Positions 46,590-55,548 of a DNA stretch of 64,000 nucleotides are shown in pieces. The DNA lies in NCBI GenBank assembly GCA_003280295.1, contig QCFI01000002.1:62001-126000 (forward strand), in the 5' to 3' direction. The notes under the pieces were generated by a model. It was not told the origin of the DNA. It worked only from the letters and a program-made list of their open reading frames with translations, and searched no databases. Positions within the stretch are counted from its first letter, which is position 1. Each line of letters starts with the position of its first letter. The DNA is from Prochlorococcus sp. AG-363-C20 (GTDB taxonomy: Bacteria; Cyanobacteriota; Cyanobacteriia; PCC-6307; Cyanobiaceae). The translations under genes were made by a program, and so were the position numbers.

Positions 46590-47714
46590 TCAATGAACTA
46601 AATATTGAAGCCATCGACAATCAATACCTCCATTACTCACAGGAAAACGACGACTGGCCTTCATTTTAATTGAATTACTCAATTCTCGATTCCCATTCAA
46701 CAACCAAAATTGCCAACCAGATGCATTTTTTTTTAAGAAACTTCCTAAGTCTGCATAAAGTAATTTTAATTCTTCCTCAAGACCAATTCTGTTTCCATAA
46801 GGCGGATTACAGACAATTAACCCTTGCTGAATAGGTAAAGAAAGCCTGGTAAAGCAACTGTTTTGAATCTTAATTACTTTCTGAAGACCAGCAGCGGCAA
46901 TATTGGTCTTTGCCTGAATAGCTATCTCAGGATCTTTTTCACAACCAATAATTAATGGCAGCCTTTTTTCACTACATTCCATACTCTTTGCTCGATTCTT
47001 CTCCTCTTGCCATAAATTCCTATCAAAATCAGCCCAACCTTCAAAAAGAAAAGAATGCTTTAATCCAGGAGCCAATTTCAGTGCATTACTTACAGCCTCT
47101 ATAAGCAAAGTTCCAGAACCACAAAGTGGGTCAACTAAGGGCAAACTTCCATCCCAACCGGTAATTCGCATCAATCCAGCTGCAATATTCTCCTTTAAAG
47201 GAGCTACGCCCATGGCAGGTCTATAACCACGTTTATGCAAGCTCCTTACTGAACTCGCCAAGCTCAAAACAGCACCCGAATTATTTAAATGCAAATGCAA
47301 ACACAAATCAGGCTCTTCTAGATCAATATCAGAACGTTTTGACCAAATTGATCTTTGAAGGTCAACCAAAGCATTTTTTACTTGCAATGCAGTGAAATGG
47401 CTATGAGTTAATCCATTACATCTCCCCGACACATCAACTCTAAAAGACATAGAAGGGTGCAACCAGTGTTCCCAATCCAAAGCACTTTGGACAGCAAAAT
47501 AAAGTGATTCTGGGTTATTACATTGGAAACGAACTAACTCCCTCAACAGACGAAAAGGTAGGCGGGCTTGCAAATGAAACCTGTAAAAACACGCCATATC
47601 TGCTTCAAAAGCAACACTTCTCCTAAGAGTTTTTACAGATTTTGCTCCTAGAGCAATCAGCTCTTTGGCTCCTTCTTTTTCTAAACCCTGTGGAAGTACT
47701 GCAATTCCTTGCAT
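46590..47714 (-). CDS. RlmL-like 23S rRNA methyltransferase (THUMP)
   Basis: A 374-residue SAM-dependent methyltransferase. The N-terminal THUMP domain occupies about residues 50-155, and the catalytic part has LVDPLCGSGTLLIEA (SAM motif I), GCEKDPEIAIQAKTN and IVCNPPYGNRIG (NPPY motif IV), as in RlmL N-terminal half, which methylates G2445 N2. No RlmK half is fused. Diverges from the tmRNA gene. Confidence 0.88.
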   Translation of the reverse strand: MQGIAVLPQGLEKEGAKELIALGAKSVKTLRRSVAFEADMACFYRFHLQARLPFRLLRELVRFQCNNPESLYFAVQSALDWEHWLHPSMSFRVDVSGRCNGLTHSHFTALQVKNALVDLQRSIWSKRSDIDLEEPDLCLHLHLNNSGAVLSLASSVRSLHKRGYRPAMGVAPLKENIAAGLMRITGWDGSLPLVDPLCGSGTLLIEAVSNALKLAPGLKHSFLFEGWADFDRNLWQEEKNRAKSMECSEKRLPLIIGCEKDPEIAIQAKTNIAAAGLQKVIKIQNSCFTRLSLPIQQGLIVCNPPYGNRIGLEEELKLLYADLGSFLKKNASGWQFWLLNGNRELSNSIKMKASRRFPVSNGGIDCRWLQYLVH

Positions 47715-47799
47715 TGATCAGTCAAACTAAATAGCAAAGCCTTGTTTGATTTAAATATTGAAAACAAATCAAAAAGGCTGCAAGAATAATTCTGTCCAT

Positions 47800-48042
47800 T
47801 CTCTTATGGACTAGGTGATCCACACCAATTTCTCGGACAGCGGTTCGATTCCGCTCAGCTCCATTCCTTTTGGGGCTGCAATGGTTTCGACGGGGTATGA
47901 GGAGGGTGACTGAAGCCTGCTCGGTAAGAGCAAACACATAAACGCTAACAACATCGTTAGTTTCTCCCGTCAAACAGCCCCTGTTGCTGCTTGACCCATA
48001 AGGGAGATGGGGTGAGATCAGCCTTATTACCCAAATGATCCA
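47800..48042 (+). ncRNA. ssrA: tmRNA, permuted (two-piece) gene
   Basis: The acceptor piece comes first: T-arm AGCGG-TTCGATT-CCGCT (47839-47855) and 3' strand CAGCTCC-A (47856-47863). Eight bases later the coding piece begins with GGGGCTGCAATGGTTTCGAC (from 47872), and GGGGCTG pairs with CAGCTCC to close the tRNA-like acceptor stem. This order is reversed relative to ordinary ssrA and matches the two-piece tmRNA known in marine picocyanobacteria. The tag frame is 47944-47994: ANNIVSFSRQTAPVAA, then TGA. tmRNA rescues stalled ribosomes with SmpB. The exact 5' and 3' ends are estimates; the terminator at 48044 bounds the end. Confidence 0.93.
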
Positions 48043-48043
48043 T

Positions 48044-48067
48044 GGGGTCTGAAAGGACCCCTCTTTT
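48044..48067 (+). terminator. Rho-independent terminator of the tmRNA gene
   Basis: GGGGTC (48044-48049) and GACCCC (48056-48061) form a perfect 6-bp stem with a 6-base loop (TGAAAG), followed by TCTTTT. The position directly after the coding RNA piece fits a terminator. Confidence 0.8.
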
Positions 48068-48373
48068 GTTGTAAAAACAAAAATATTAAGAAAAGCTATT
48101 CAAGTTCATCGCAAATGCGAACTCATTAGCCAACAAGTTAATCCGCGAAGATATATCGCCAACAGAATGATTCCTTTCTTAGATCAAATCTGTGTTAAAT
48201 CGGCTCGCAAAGCCTTTAATAGACTCATACCTAGTTAGCTAAGGCATACAAAAGAAAACATACAGCTAAAAAATTGCATGTTTATGTCCACATAAAAAGC
48301 ATTTACGCCAATTACAACTTTAAAGTTTTCGGCTATGCCTTTAACAGGAAAATGCTTACGCGAGACTGAGAGA

Positions 48374-48556
48374 ATGGATGCCGATTCGCAGCTCAAAGAT
48401 ACTTTACATATAACAATCTCTCATGCTGTTTCACGCATGGAAAGACTTAGTAATGCAGCGGATCGTCGTTGCCTCTTCCATGAATATAAAGAGTGGTTAG
48501 GTGAAGCTATTAATGATGAGGTATGGGCAATGCCAATAGATCTGGAGGAGTACTGA
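48374..48556 (+). CDS. Conserved hypothetical protein, 60 aa
   Basis: A 60-residue helical protein starting at ATG 48374, which has a GAGAG ribosome-binding site 5 bases upstream; ATG 48335 in frame would add 13 residues but has no such site. The content (DTLHITISHAVSRMERLSNA, LFHEYKEWLGEAINDEVWAMP) looks like a compact alpha-helical protein. No recognised family; function unknown. Confidence 0.55.
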   Translation: MDADSQLKDTLHITISHAVSRMERLSNAADRRCLFHEYKEWLGEAINDEVWAMPIDLEEY

Positions 48557-49139
48557 ATGCATCTTTTAAAGAAAATGCAATAGTCATTGCCACAGACCTT
48601 TTAATAGGCGATAGTCCTTGATTCCATTAATAGAAAGAGCGGCTCTAAAGACGATCCATCCCCAACCTCTAGGAAGAAATGAAACTCTGTAAAGAGACTT
48701 ATTTTCGCCGATCCAAATCAGATTAGGTAAGGCTTGTCTTTTTGATGCGTCAAATCAATAATTCTAGTCATATTAATTTTCAGTACGTTTTCGTTTAAAA
48801 TAATTTTTCATTCACCCAATCTTGACTTGCTTTACAAGGCTCTCTAGCAATAATTATAAAACCTAAAATAGCCGCATTAGCTATGTTAAATGCGGTTTAT
48901 TACTACAAGATTCACGTTAATTTGAGTCATTGAAATATATTTTGCAACAAATAAAACAAAAGACTTTACCAAAAGGTAGCATTTAAAAAACTTGGTTTTC
49001 TTGGCTTTGTTCTGCCTTCTCTTATCAACAATTCTGTAGATTCACCAAAAATCACTTTTTAAAAACTTCATCCTACTTAGCAAAGACGTCTGACTCTTCA
49101 AATCAAAGCTTAGAATCATAGGCCGGATCTATATAGGCA
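48557..49139. other. Intergenic region upstream of acsF, with a gene remnant
   Basis: A 583-base spacer. Its first third holds the broken gene at 48584-48771 (listed separately). The rest, about 370 AT-rich bases, shows no tRNA or obvious ncRNA and probably carries the acsF promoter and leader. Confidence 0.5.
48584..48771 (-). pseudogene. Small conserved-looking gene with a single-base frameshift
   Basis: On the minus strand, ATG 48771 opens MTRIIDLTHQK but reads into a stop after 17 residues. In the next frame an open stretch of 57 codons to TGA 48584 contains LIWIGENKSLYRVSFLPRGW and GWIVFRAALSINGIKDYRLL, which is strongly protein-like, and this frame has no start codon of its own. Adding one A to the A5 run near 48744 joins them into a protein of about 62 residues. 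I do not recognise the family. Explanation may be a sequencing error, a recent mutation or an unusual start. Confidence 0.45.
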
Positions 49140-50192
49140 ATGACAGCAACTGCTTCTACTGCCCCTACTATTAAAAATACAGCTGGCAAAAATGAACTCC
49201 CTCCTCACCTCAATGAAAATCTTCTAACACCACGTTTCTACACAACAGAATTTGAAAAGGCCGCTAAAACAGACCTGAATATAGCTCCAGAGGATTTTGA
49301 AGCAATATTCAAAGAGATGGAAGCTGACTACAACCTCAAGCATTTCGATCGAAAGGCTTCTCTCGATCGCCTTAATGAGCTTTCACCATCAGATAAAGCC
49401 GTTTATGAAAGCTATCTAGTCCGTTCTGTAATTTCTGAATTCTCTGGGTTTTTACTATTTAAAGAAATCTCAAATCGATTTAAAAAGGCAGGGCGACAAG
49501 AACTAGGACAATTCTTTCAATTTTTATCTAGAGATGAAGCTCGTCATGCTGGCTTTCTCGCAAGAGCATTGAAATCAGAAGGAATCAATGTCGATCTCCC
49601 CAACTTAGGCAAAAAGAGAGCAGCACAATTTTTTCCCCTAAGTTGGGTTCTTTACTCTTTATATCTCTCAGAAAAGATTGGATATTGGCGTTATATCTTG
49701 ATTAATCGACACCTAAAAGCTAATCCCGATAAAGCATGCGCCCCTCTATTTGACTTCTTTGAACCATGGTGTCAAGACGAAAATCGCCACGGTGACTGTA
49801 TAAACATGCTGATGCGTTGTTGGCCAGGAATGACAAAAGGTTTTAGAGGAAAAATGCTCAGCCGATTTTTCTTATGGACTGTTTTTCTTACTCATACACT
49901 GACTGTTTGCGAGCGCGGTGATTTCTATAAACTTTTAGGCATTGACCCTGTTCTCTTTGACGAAGAGGTAATAATTCAAACCAATCACACAAGTCGCAAT
50001 GCATTCCCTTGGGTATATAAGTTTGAAGACGGCAAATTCTTAAAGATGCGTATGGAGATTTTAGATGCATTCCGCAAATGGAGAGAAAGCTCAGGCCTGA
50101 AAAAACCAGTTGCTTTAACTAAGTTTATCTCATTACTTTTGAAACAATTTTCTCTGCCAATGGAAAAAACAAGTGCTATGAGGTATGGATAG
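49140..50192 (+). CDS. acsF: Mg-protoporphyrin IX monomethyl ester oxidative cyclase
   Basis: A 350-residue diiron membrane-associated enzyme that forms the isocyclic ring of chlorophyll under aerobic conditions (AcsF/ChlE/CHL27). Diiron ligand motifs are seen in EMEADYN (near 60), SRDEARHAGFL (EARH) and CQDENRHGDC (ENRH). Length and internal motifs are those of the family. It is preceded by a long intergenic region and followed by a 2Fe-2S ferredoxin gene on the opposite strand; the cyclase uses reduced ferredoxin, though the proximity may be coincidence. Confidence 0.96.
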   Translation: MTATASTAPTIKNTAGKNELPPHLNENLLTPRFYTTEFEKAAKTDLNIAPEDFEAIFKEMEADYNLKHFDRKASLDRLNELSPSDKAVYESYLVRSVISEFSGFLLFKEISNRFKKAGRQELGQFFQFLSRDEARHAGFLARALKSEGINVDLPNLGKKRAAQFFPLSWVLYSLYLSEKIGYWRYILINRHLKANPDKACAPLFDFFEPWCQDENRHGDCINMLMRCWPGMTKGFRGKMLSRFFLWTVFLTHTLTVCERGDFYKLLGIDPVLFDEEVIIQTNHTSRNAFPWVYKFEDGKFLKMRMEILDAFRKWRESSGLKKPVALTKFISLLLKQFSLPMEKTSAMRYG

Positions 50193-50293
50193 AAAAAACG
50201 AAAAAAAATATTTAATTAAACCAATAACTGTATTCATAGTGAAGTAATTATCATAAAAGGATTAATTTATGAAGCCTTTCTTTAATAGATCAC

Positions 50294-50665
50294 TTATATG
50301 TCAAAAGGACTAGCAGGACTTCCCTTGATTTGGCCCAACTGCTTTCCAAACTGCATTTCATAAACTTCATCCTCATCTTGAGTCTCAACCTCTAACGAAG
50401 AAATAGCTTTCCCAATACATAAAAGTGCATATCCCTTGTCTCTCATTTCTTGTGAAAGACCAATACCATCAGTTTGATCGATTTCACCAGACAAAACTCT
50501 TACTGCACATGCTGTACAGCAACCATTTCTACATGAAAATGGAAGTTCTTCTCCATGTGACTCAAAATTTCGAAGAATATATTCTCCTTCTGGAACTTCC
50601 AGAATCATTGTTCTTCCTGTTTGCCGGTGATGGATAGTGACTTTATGAAGACGGTTCATATTCAT
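50294..50665 (-). CDS. 2Fe-2S ferredoxin
   Basis: A 123-residue plant-type ferredoxin. The cluster motif is CRNGCCTACAV (CX4CX2C) with the fourth Cys in ALLCIGKA, about 29 residues later. The N-terminus (HKVTIHHRQTGRTMILEVPEGEYIL) forms the first strands. It is longer than photosynthetic PetF (about 97) with an acidic C-terminal tail, so it is one of the extra cyanobacterial [2Fe-2S] ferredoxins rather than the main electron acceptor of photosystem I. Confidence 0.92.
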   Translation of the reverse strand: MNMNRLHKVTIHHRQTGRTMILEVPEGEYILRNFESHGEELPFSCRNGCCTACAVRVLSGEIDQTDGIGLSQEMRDKGYALLCIGKAISSLEVETQDEDEVYEMQFGKQLGQIKGSPASPFDI

Positions 50666-50776
50666 ACAGTAAAAGTAAAAGTAAAAGGTTTGGTATCAAA
50701 CTTCAGATAAGGATAAAAATTGATCCGATCTATAGAAATTGATAATTTTCTAATATGAATAGAATCAGTTTTAGAT

Positions 50777-51103
50777 TTATTCACTGAGATCTCGAACTGT
50801 TGGTTTTGGAGGAAGATCAATGGCTTCTTTCCGTAATTGATCTATATCAATTTGAGCAGTGCAACTATTTCCACCAAATCGTAACTTCAACCAATTGATA
50901 GCACTGAGGTCTTCTGCAACGACTGCTTCAAGCTCTGAACCAGCCAAATCCAACTTCCGAACTAACTCCGGAGAAAGGTACCAAAATGGTACATCTTTAC
51001 CTTTTCTATTGCGACGTTCTTGAATAGTCTCACGAAGTTGACCATTACCCGTGAGCTGTCCAACGGGTGCTAGCAATACATATAGAGCTTTTGGCTCTGA
51101 CAT
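50777..51103 (-). CDS. Conserved cyanobacterial hypothetical protein
   Basis: A 108-residue soluble protein with LYVLLAPVGQLTGNGQLRETIQERR, KDVPFWYLSPELVRKLDL and AINWLKLRFGG. No signal or membrane segment. It resembles proteins conserved across marine picocyanobacteria whose role is unknown. It is separated from the ferredoxin gene by 111 bases on the same strand. Confidence 0.6.
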   Translation of the reverse strand: MSEPKALYVLLAPVGQLTGNGQLRETIQERRNRKGKDVPFWYLSPELVRKLDLAGSELEAVVAEDLSAINWLKLRFGGNSCTAQIDIDQLRKEAIDLPPKPTVRDLSE

Positions 51104-51347
51104 AGAGATAAATACAGAAAATTCCTTCTGAAATAATCTTAACGGCTTAGGGTGTTCTGCGATTAAAAAAGGACTGAGTCAGTGTAAGGCGATCTAAGGA
51201 AGCAGTTTCATGGACTCATTCAAAGTCACTTGGGGTCTAACAGTGTATTAGGAGTTCTAAAACTTTTTGTTCAAAAATTAGACCTGATCTTGCCTGGTCT
51301 AGGTTCGTTATGACCTATCATCAATTATTGAACGCTGTGGTTAGAAA

Positions 51348-51602
51348 ATGATTAATTTTCTTCTTGGAACTCATGAATTTCTCGGTAATCATAGCTTCGC
51401 GGAATTTCTCATTGGCTACCTTTTTGGTGGTGCACTAATCATTGGAGCACCAACAGTTTTTTTAATAATGGTATTTACTAGTGCTCTCATGAAGACTAAT
51501 GGCAAGATGGGTGGTTACCGAGAATATGAAGTTTATGGAAAATCTTCTCTCAATGATTGTCCTCCATTTATCCTCCCAGATCCAACCAATGCTAAAAGTT
51601 AG
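51348..51602 (+). CDS. Small membrane protein
   Basis: An 84-residue protein with an N-terminal amphipathic or buried segment, one strong transmembrane helix (about residues 22-47, LIGYLFGGALIIGAPTVFL) and a soluble tail of about 35 residues (GGYREYEVYGKSSLNDCPPF). Proline-rich end. No recognised family. Marks the start of a low-density accessory region. Confidence 0.55.
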   Translation: MINFLLGTHEFLGNHSFAEFLIGYLFGGALIIGAPTVFLIMVFTSALMKTNGKMGGYREYEVYGKSSLNDCPPFILPDPTNAKS

Positions 51603-51731
51603 ATTTAAACAGATATTTGATCAATTTAATTAATAATCATTTTTTTGCTATTTTACATAAGTAGGGCATGTAATCATTATCTAAAAGATCTTCCTAATTC
51701 TTGAATTGTATCAACTCTAAATTTATTCTTT

Positions 51732-52238
51732 ATGCAAATTTGGTTTTTAAGTCCAAAAAAGAGAACTTACTCTATTAAAAAAATCAGTTCGTTTAACAGC
51801 AAAGGTATTCAAATTCAAAAACTCAATGAAGAGATATACAGGATTGATCAACAATTATCAAAAGAAACTAAAGAGCTGCTAAAAGCGCAGACCATAGTAT
51901 TCAAAGCAGCTTTCTCTAATAAAAGTTATTGGCATAATAGGTTTTTAACAAAAGTCTATTGGTCAAAAGCAAAAGAAACTGCAGAATGGTATCGAAATCA
52001 AATTTTTCTTCTTTTTAAAGAAAAGAGGAAATTAGAAATTCAATTGGATCTTTTAACTGGAAAATACTGGATTAAGCAATTACGAAAGTGGTTATTAATT
52101 ATTCTTTCAGGTACAATAACTATTTTTATTGTTTGGATAATACTTTTGGGTATACTTACAAGTCTATATCTAATGCCAATATGGGGATCTATACTTCTTT
52201 TATACTTCTTCTTTCAAAAAAGATCTTATAAATTATAG
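51732..52238 (+). CDS. Hypothetical coiled-coil membrane protein
   Basis: A 168-residue protein. A basic N-terminus is followed by a predicted coiled coil (QIQKLNEEIYRIDQQLSKETKELLKAQ), then a charged segment rich in Lys and Trp, and near the C-terminus two hydrophobic segments (LLIILSGTITIFIVWIILL and SLYLMPIWGSILLLYF). AT-rich like the surrounding region. Likely a membrane-anchored coiled-coil protein of unknown function. Confidence 0.55.
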   Translation: MQIWFLSPKKRTYSIKKISSFNSKGIQIQKLNEEIYRIDQQLSKETKELLKAQTIVFKAAFSNKSYWHNRFLTKVYWSKAKETAEWYRNQIFLLFKEKRKLEIQLDLLTGKYWIKQLRKWLLIILSGTITIFIVWIILLGILTSLYLMPIWGSILLLYFFFQKRSYKL

Positions 52239-52247
52239 TAGATTTTA

Positions 52248-52481
52248 TTATATTTTGTCATTAATCTCTATTTCATCTTTAGCTTTTTGATCGTCCATTC
52301 TTTTGCCTATAATCTTTTCTAAGATGCCTAATTGTTTATTAAACTCTTTTAATTCATGTGGAAAGGTCAAGTCTATAGAAGGCATCGGCATATGTTCCTG
52401 ATAGCTCTTGACTTCGGCAAACACTTTGGTTGGTACAAAAGCAATAATAGAAAATGAAAGAAATAGTAGAGAAGGTTGCAT
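52248..52481 (-). CDS. Hypothetical secreted protein
   Basis: A 77-residue protein from ATG 52481, with a signal peptide (MQPSLLFLSFSIIAFVPTKVFAEV, cleavage after VFA) and a polar helical remainder (KELFNKQL-type helix EFNKQLGILEKIIGKRMDDQ). An earlier in-frame ATG (52523) would add 14 residues before the signal. Function unknown; probably exported to the periplasm. It converges on the coiled-coil gene with 9 bases between stop codons. Confidence 0.45.
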   Translation of the reverse strand: MQPSLLFLSFSIIAFVPTKVFAEVKSYQEHMPMPSIDLTFPHELKEFNKQLGILEKIIGKRMDDQKAKDEIEINDKI

Positions 52482-52756
52482 GCTCAATTTCAATAAATTC
52501 AACTGGTCATTCAATGAAGGCATTTCGAAATCAACCTCGTATAGATATTGGATGAGTAATGGGTCTTATGCTCAAATCAAACTATGCCTTCCAATATTTA
52601 CGCACTTTTTAAAGAAATCAATAGCCTCCTAAAGCTAATATTAGGTTTTCATCAAAAATTGATAAGCAAGTTGCTTTTCAAGTAATAATAAAAACAAATT
52701 ACCGAGGCTTAAAGGTCAAAATATTAAGAGGTTTTCAATTCATTTCATAAAGATTA

Positions 52757-52924
52757 CTATTGCTTTGATTTCTCTCTTAAGTCAAAAGTTTGTTTCTCCC
52801 GAGGTTGTTGACCTTCAATCATATACGAAAATAAATAGAGTACCCTTCCAAAAATAGGCACCCAGAAACCTTCATATATTCTTTTTATTGGATTTTTAAG
52901 GGAATCTTTTAAGGGGTTATTCAT
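52757..52924 (-). CDS. Small protein, 55 aa
   Basis: A 55-residue ORF from ATG 52924 to TAG 52757. It reads as a compact protein with one short hydrophobic stretch (EGFWVPIFGRVLYLFSYM) and a polar C-terminus. It resembles other short picocyanobacterial proteins in composition, and is preceded by AT-rich DNA with no clear ribosome-binding site. No function recognised. Confidence 0.5.
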   Translation of the reverse strand: MNNPLKDSLKNPIKRIYEGFWVPIFGRVLYLFSYMIEGQQPREKQTFDLREKSKQ

Positions 52925-53290
52925 CAAAGCATTTTGGTTGGAAATTTTTTTGATTATATTGCATGATTATTAATAATAGCAGCTTACTTTAAGTAAAAGC
53001 TATTAAGTGAAGTCAAGTTGATTCTTAATGTAAGCTCATTCAAAACATGAACTACATTAATATATTAATATTAAACTAAAAATAGTAGGTATAAAATTAG
53101 TTTTATTGCCAAAAGAATTAAAGCATTTCTTGTATTTAAAATTATCTATAATATCTAAATTATGTTTTCTTTGTTGTCTCGATATCCATAGCTTATACTA
53201 CTTCTCAAAAAAAGTATTGTTCTTTTCTTATTAGAATCAATCTAAAGAAAAAACAAACTAGATTATACGATATCAATATTCAGCTTAAGA
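52925..53290. other. AT-rich intergenic region
   Basis: About 366 very AT-rich bases with no ORF of protein-like content, no tRNA and no strong hairpin. May hold regulatory sequence or small RNA; I see nothing specific. Confidence 0.5.
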
Positions 53291-53497
53291 TTAAAAAGTA
53301 GAAGAGGCTTCATAAAAGCCAAAATATAATCCCTTAAAATATTTCTGAGAGATCATACTTTTCAAGGAGTAGGGTATTGATTCACATTCAATACTATAGT
53401 AAGTCAAAGAGGTTCCATATTGGACCTCTTCCAGAAAACCAGAGCAATGTCGATGAATAATCGCCTTACATTCAAACAAAGCCATTAAAAAATTCAA
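53291..53497 (-). CDS. Hypothetical small protein
   Basis: A 68-residue ORF with several Cys, Tyr and Phe (FECKAIIHRHCSGFLEEV, YSIECESIPYSLKSM). No transmembrane helix or known motif. Only the intact frame and sensible amino-acid mix support it, and it lies 49 bases upstream of the divergent dioxygenase-like gene. It could be non-coding. Confidence 0.35.
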   Translation of the reverse strand: MNFLMALFECKAIIHRHCSGFLEEVQYGTSLTYYSIECESIPYSLKSMISQKYFKGLYFGFYEASSTF

Positions 53498-53546
53498 TAA
53501 GAGTTTTCCTATTGTCTTTTAAATCCACCTTCAATACCAAACATTA

Positions 53547-54293
53547 ATGACTAAATTGCAGATTATTAACAAGGGATGTGGGTTTATTAAGTTGCCCAAT
53601 ATTGGGGAGGAGTTCTATAATTTGATAATTTCCTCTATCGAAATTCATTTGCAAAAACAGCTAAAAACTCTGAATCCAAATGATAATTTAATTAAATTAA
53701 AAAAATCAATTTTAGAAAACTACTCATTAATAAACGAATCTGTCTGGTCTGATCTATTTTCTAAAAGTTATAGATCACTAGGACAGGCAGAAGCCAATAA
53801 ACTCTCCCCATACTTTATCAAATACTTATCTCAACAATTAAATACTAGTATAGAATTAAGTGACGATCTTAATTTAGGTTATCCATGTTTTTCAATTAGA
53901 CTTGTAAGGCCACAAAATTACTCAGATATAGGGCCAATCCATGCTGATCAATGGTTTATTGATATAGGTGCAACACGTGAAAGGTTTGGCAAACAAAAAA
54001 GTGAACTGCTCAAATTCTGGTTGCCATTAGTATCGTCAAAATCCAAATCTAATCTATTAGTCTTACCATACTCACAACGAAATCCTGATAAATATAAATA
54101 TGATTCAGTAGAAACAGAATATGGAAAGAAGCCTAAGCTAATTACAAATATTACACCTAATGAAATGACTATGATCGACAATAAACCTGGCGAACCAGTT
54201 ATCTTTCATATGTTATTAATGCATGGTGGTGCACTTAACACTTCTAGAACTTATAGGCTGAGTTTAGAATTTGAATTTTTCGCAACTATTTAA
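53547..54293 (+). CDS. PhyH-like 2-oxoglutarate/Fe(II) dioxygenase
   Basis: A 248-residue protein. The metal triad of non-haem Fe(II) oxygenases is visible: His132 and Asp134 in PIHADQWF (HXD) and His226 in MLLMHGGALN, followed by Arg234 in NTSRTYRLSLEF as the likely 2-oxoglutarate ligand. This is the layout of the PhyH family (phytanoyl-CoA hydroxylase, ectoine and SyrB2-like halogenase relatives). The Asp excludes a halogenase, which has Ala or Gly there. Substrate unknown. It converges on a radical SAM gene 76 bases away, suggesting the two act on the same molecule. Confidence 0.7.
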   Translation: MTKLQIINKGCGFIKLPNIGEEFYNLIISSIEIHLQKQLKTLNPNDNLIKLKKSILENYSLINESVWSDLFSKSYRSLGQAEANKLSPYFIKYLSQQLNTSIELSDDLNLGYPCFSIRLVRPQNYSDIGPIHADQWFIDIGATRERFGKQKSELLKFWLPLVSSKSKSNLLVLPYSQRNPDKYKYDSVETEYGKKPKLITNITPNEMTMIDNKPGEPVIFHMLLMHGGALNTSRTYRLSLEFEFFATI

Positions 54294-54369
54294 TATTTAT
54301 TATCCAATATAAATACTAATTAATGAAAAGAAGAAATATCTCTTTAATAAAGATAATAACAAGCAACTC

Positions 54370-55548
54370 CTATAGAAAGTTTACATGCAAAGGTGGTTCA
54401 CCTTCGGACTTATCTTGTATATTTTCAGTATTATTTTTATGTCTCCATAAGGCAGTGTTTACATAATGCTGTATAGGTAAACTGCCCATCATATATCGAG
54501 CATCAAATTTAGGCCCTACTAAATAATCCATAACTTGGTCATATCTTGCAGAGTTAAAAATATCTTTAAATCGCTTTTCAGTATAGTTTCCTATATGTAA
54601 CTTCGAATGCTTTGCATTAAAAAACATTCCTGATGGAGCAACTAAACCACTCCCACTAATCTGTAGCAAAAACCTTGGTCCCCACATTTGAGTATATTCA
54701 GGTGTCCCTCCATCAAATATTTTTGACCACTTAACTATTACTTTTGTCTGATCTGTACTTAATGCCTCAGCTTGTTGAAGCAAAGGATATTTATCAAAGT
54801 ATTGATTATAATCAACCCCTAAAGAACCTTCTTCATCATCAGAACAATGTTTAATTACAGCATAATCTACTCCAAGATCTACTCCTAACTTTGCGAATGG
54901 AATAATTTCATCACTAAAGTCAGGCATCAAAACCATTTGAATGCCAAGAGTAACAGGTAAATTTAATCTTTTTTTCAATTCAACAGCATATTTTATATTT
55001 TTCATTGCATTGTCAAAAACCTTGGTATAACTAGCATCTTTATACATTATCTCTGCATATCGAGAAGGTGTTCCTGCAGCCACTGTAAATCTCACCCAAG
55101 ACATATTGGGTAAAACCCTATCCACTTTCTCTGGACCCCAATCCCATGCATTAGTTGCATTCCCTACATCAATCCCGATTTCTCCAGCGTGCTCTATAAA
55201 TGGAACATAAGCTGGAGACAAAGTACTTTCACCATCAGATATCAAAGACACCCCTCTAACTCCAATTTCTTTAAAATCATCTAATAAGTTCAGTGAGTCA
55301 TTAATAGTTATAGCCCTTCGCTCTTGCGGCTCTTGCACCATTGCATAGCAAAATTGGCACATCGCTCCACAACTACGAGTAAGCGCCATATCAACACTGA
55401 CAGGAGCAATTTTAACTCCAGCTTCCCAGTCTTTTATTCGATCATAGTGAAAAGAAAGCTTATGGCTATCGAGTACAAGAGTGCCATCTTTTGTACTGAT
55501 ACCTTGTTGAAGCTCCCTTTTTGATTCAACCAGCGACATTTTGCTCAT
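54370..55548 (-). CDS. Radical SAM protein
   Basis: A 392-residue enzyme with the radical SAM motif CX3CX2C at Cys60, Cys64 and Cys67 (CGAMCQFCYAM), which binds the [4Fe-4S] cluster that splits SAM. A TIM-barrel follows (GVRGVSLISDGESTLSPAY is the second conserved strand). The C-terminal part (SGLVAPSGMFFNAKHSKL, HIGNYTEKRFKDIF) resembles a SPASM/twitch fold but without its extra cysteines. Such enzymes modify peptides, tRNA, sugars or lipids; nothing here tells which. It converges on the dioxygenase-like gene. Confidence 0.8.
   Translation of the reverse strand: MSKMSLVESKRELQQGISTKDGTLVLDSHKLSFHYDRIKDWEAGVKIAPVSVDMALTRSCGAMCQFCYAMVQEPQERRAITINDSLNLLDDFKEIGVRGVSLISDGESTLSPAYVPFIEHAGEIGIDVGNATNAWDWGPEKVDRVLPNMSWVRFTVAAGTPSRYAEIMYKDASYTKVFDNAMKNIKYAVELKKRLNLPVTLGIQMVLMPDFSDEIIPFAKLGVDLGVDYAVIKHCSDDEEGSLGVDYNQYFDKYPLLQQAEALSTDQTKVIVKWSKIFDGGTPEYTQMWGPRFLLQISGSGLVAPSGMFFNAKHSKLHIGNYTEKRFKDIFNSARYDQVMDYLVGPKFDARYMMGSLPIQHYVNTALWRHKNNTENIQDKSEGEPPLHVNFL

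Noticed and set aside
48053-48232. Open plus-strand frame of about 55 codons after the tmRNA terminator
   Set aside because: Its content is protein-like but it has no ATG, GTG or TTG start before the last third, and begins inside the terminator.
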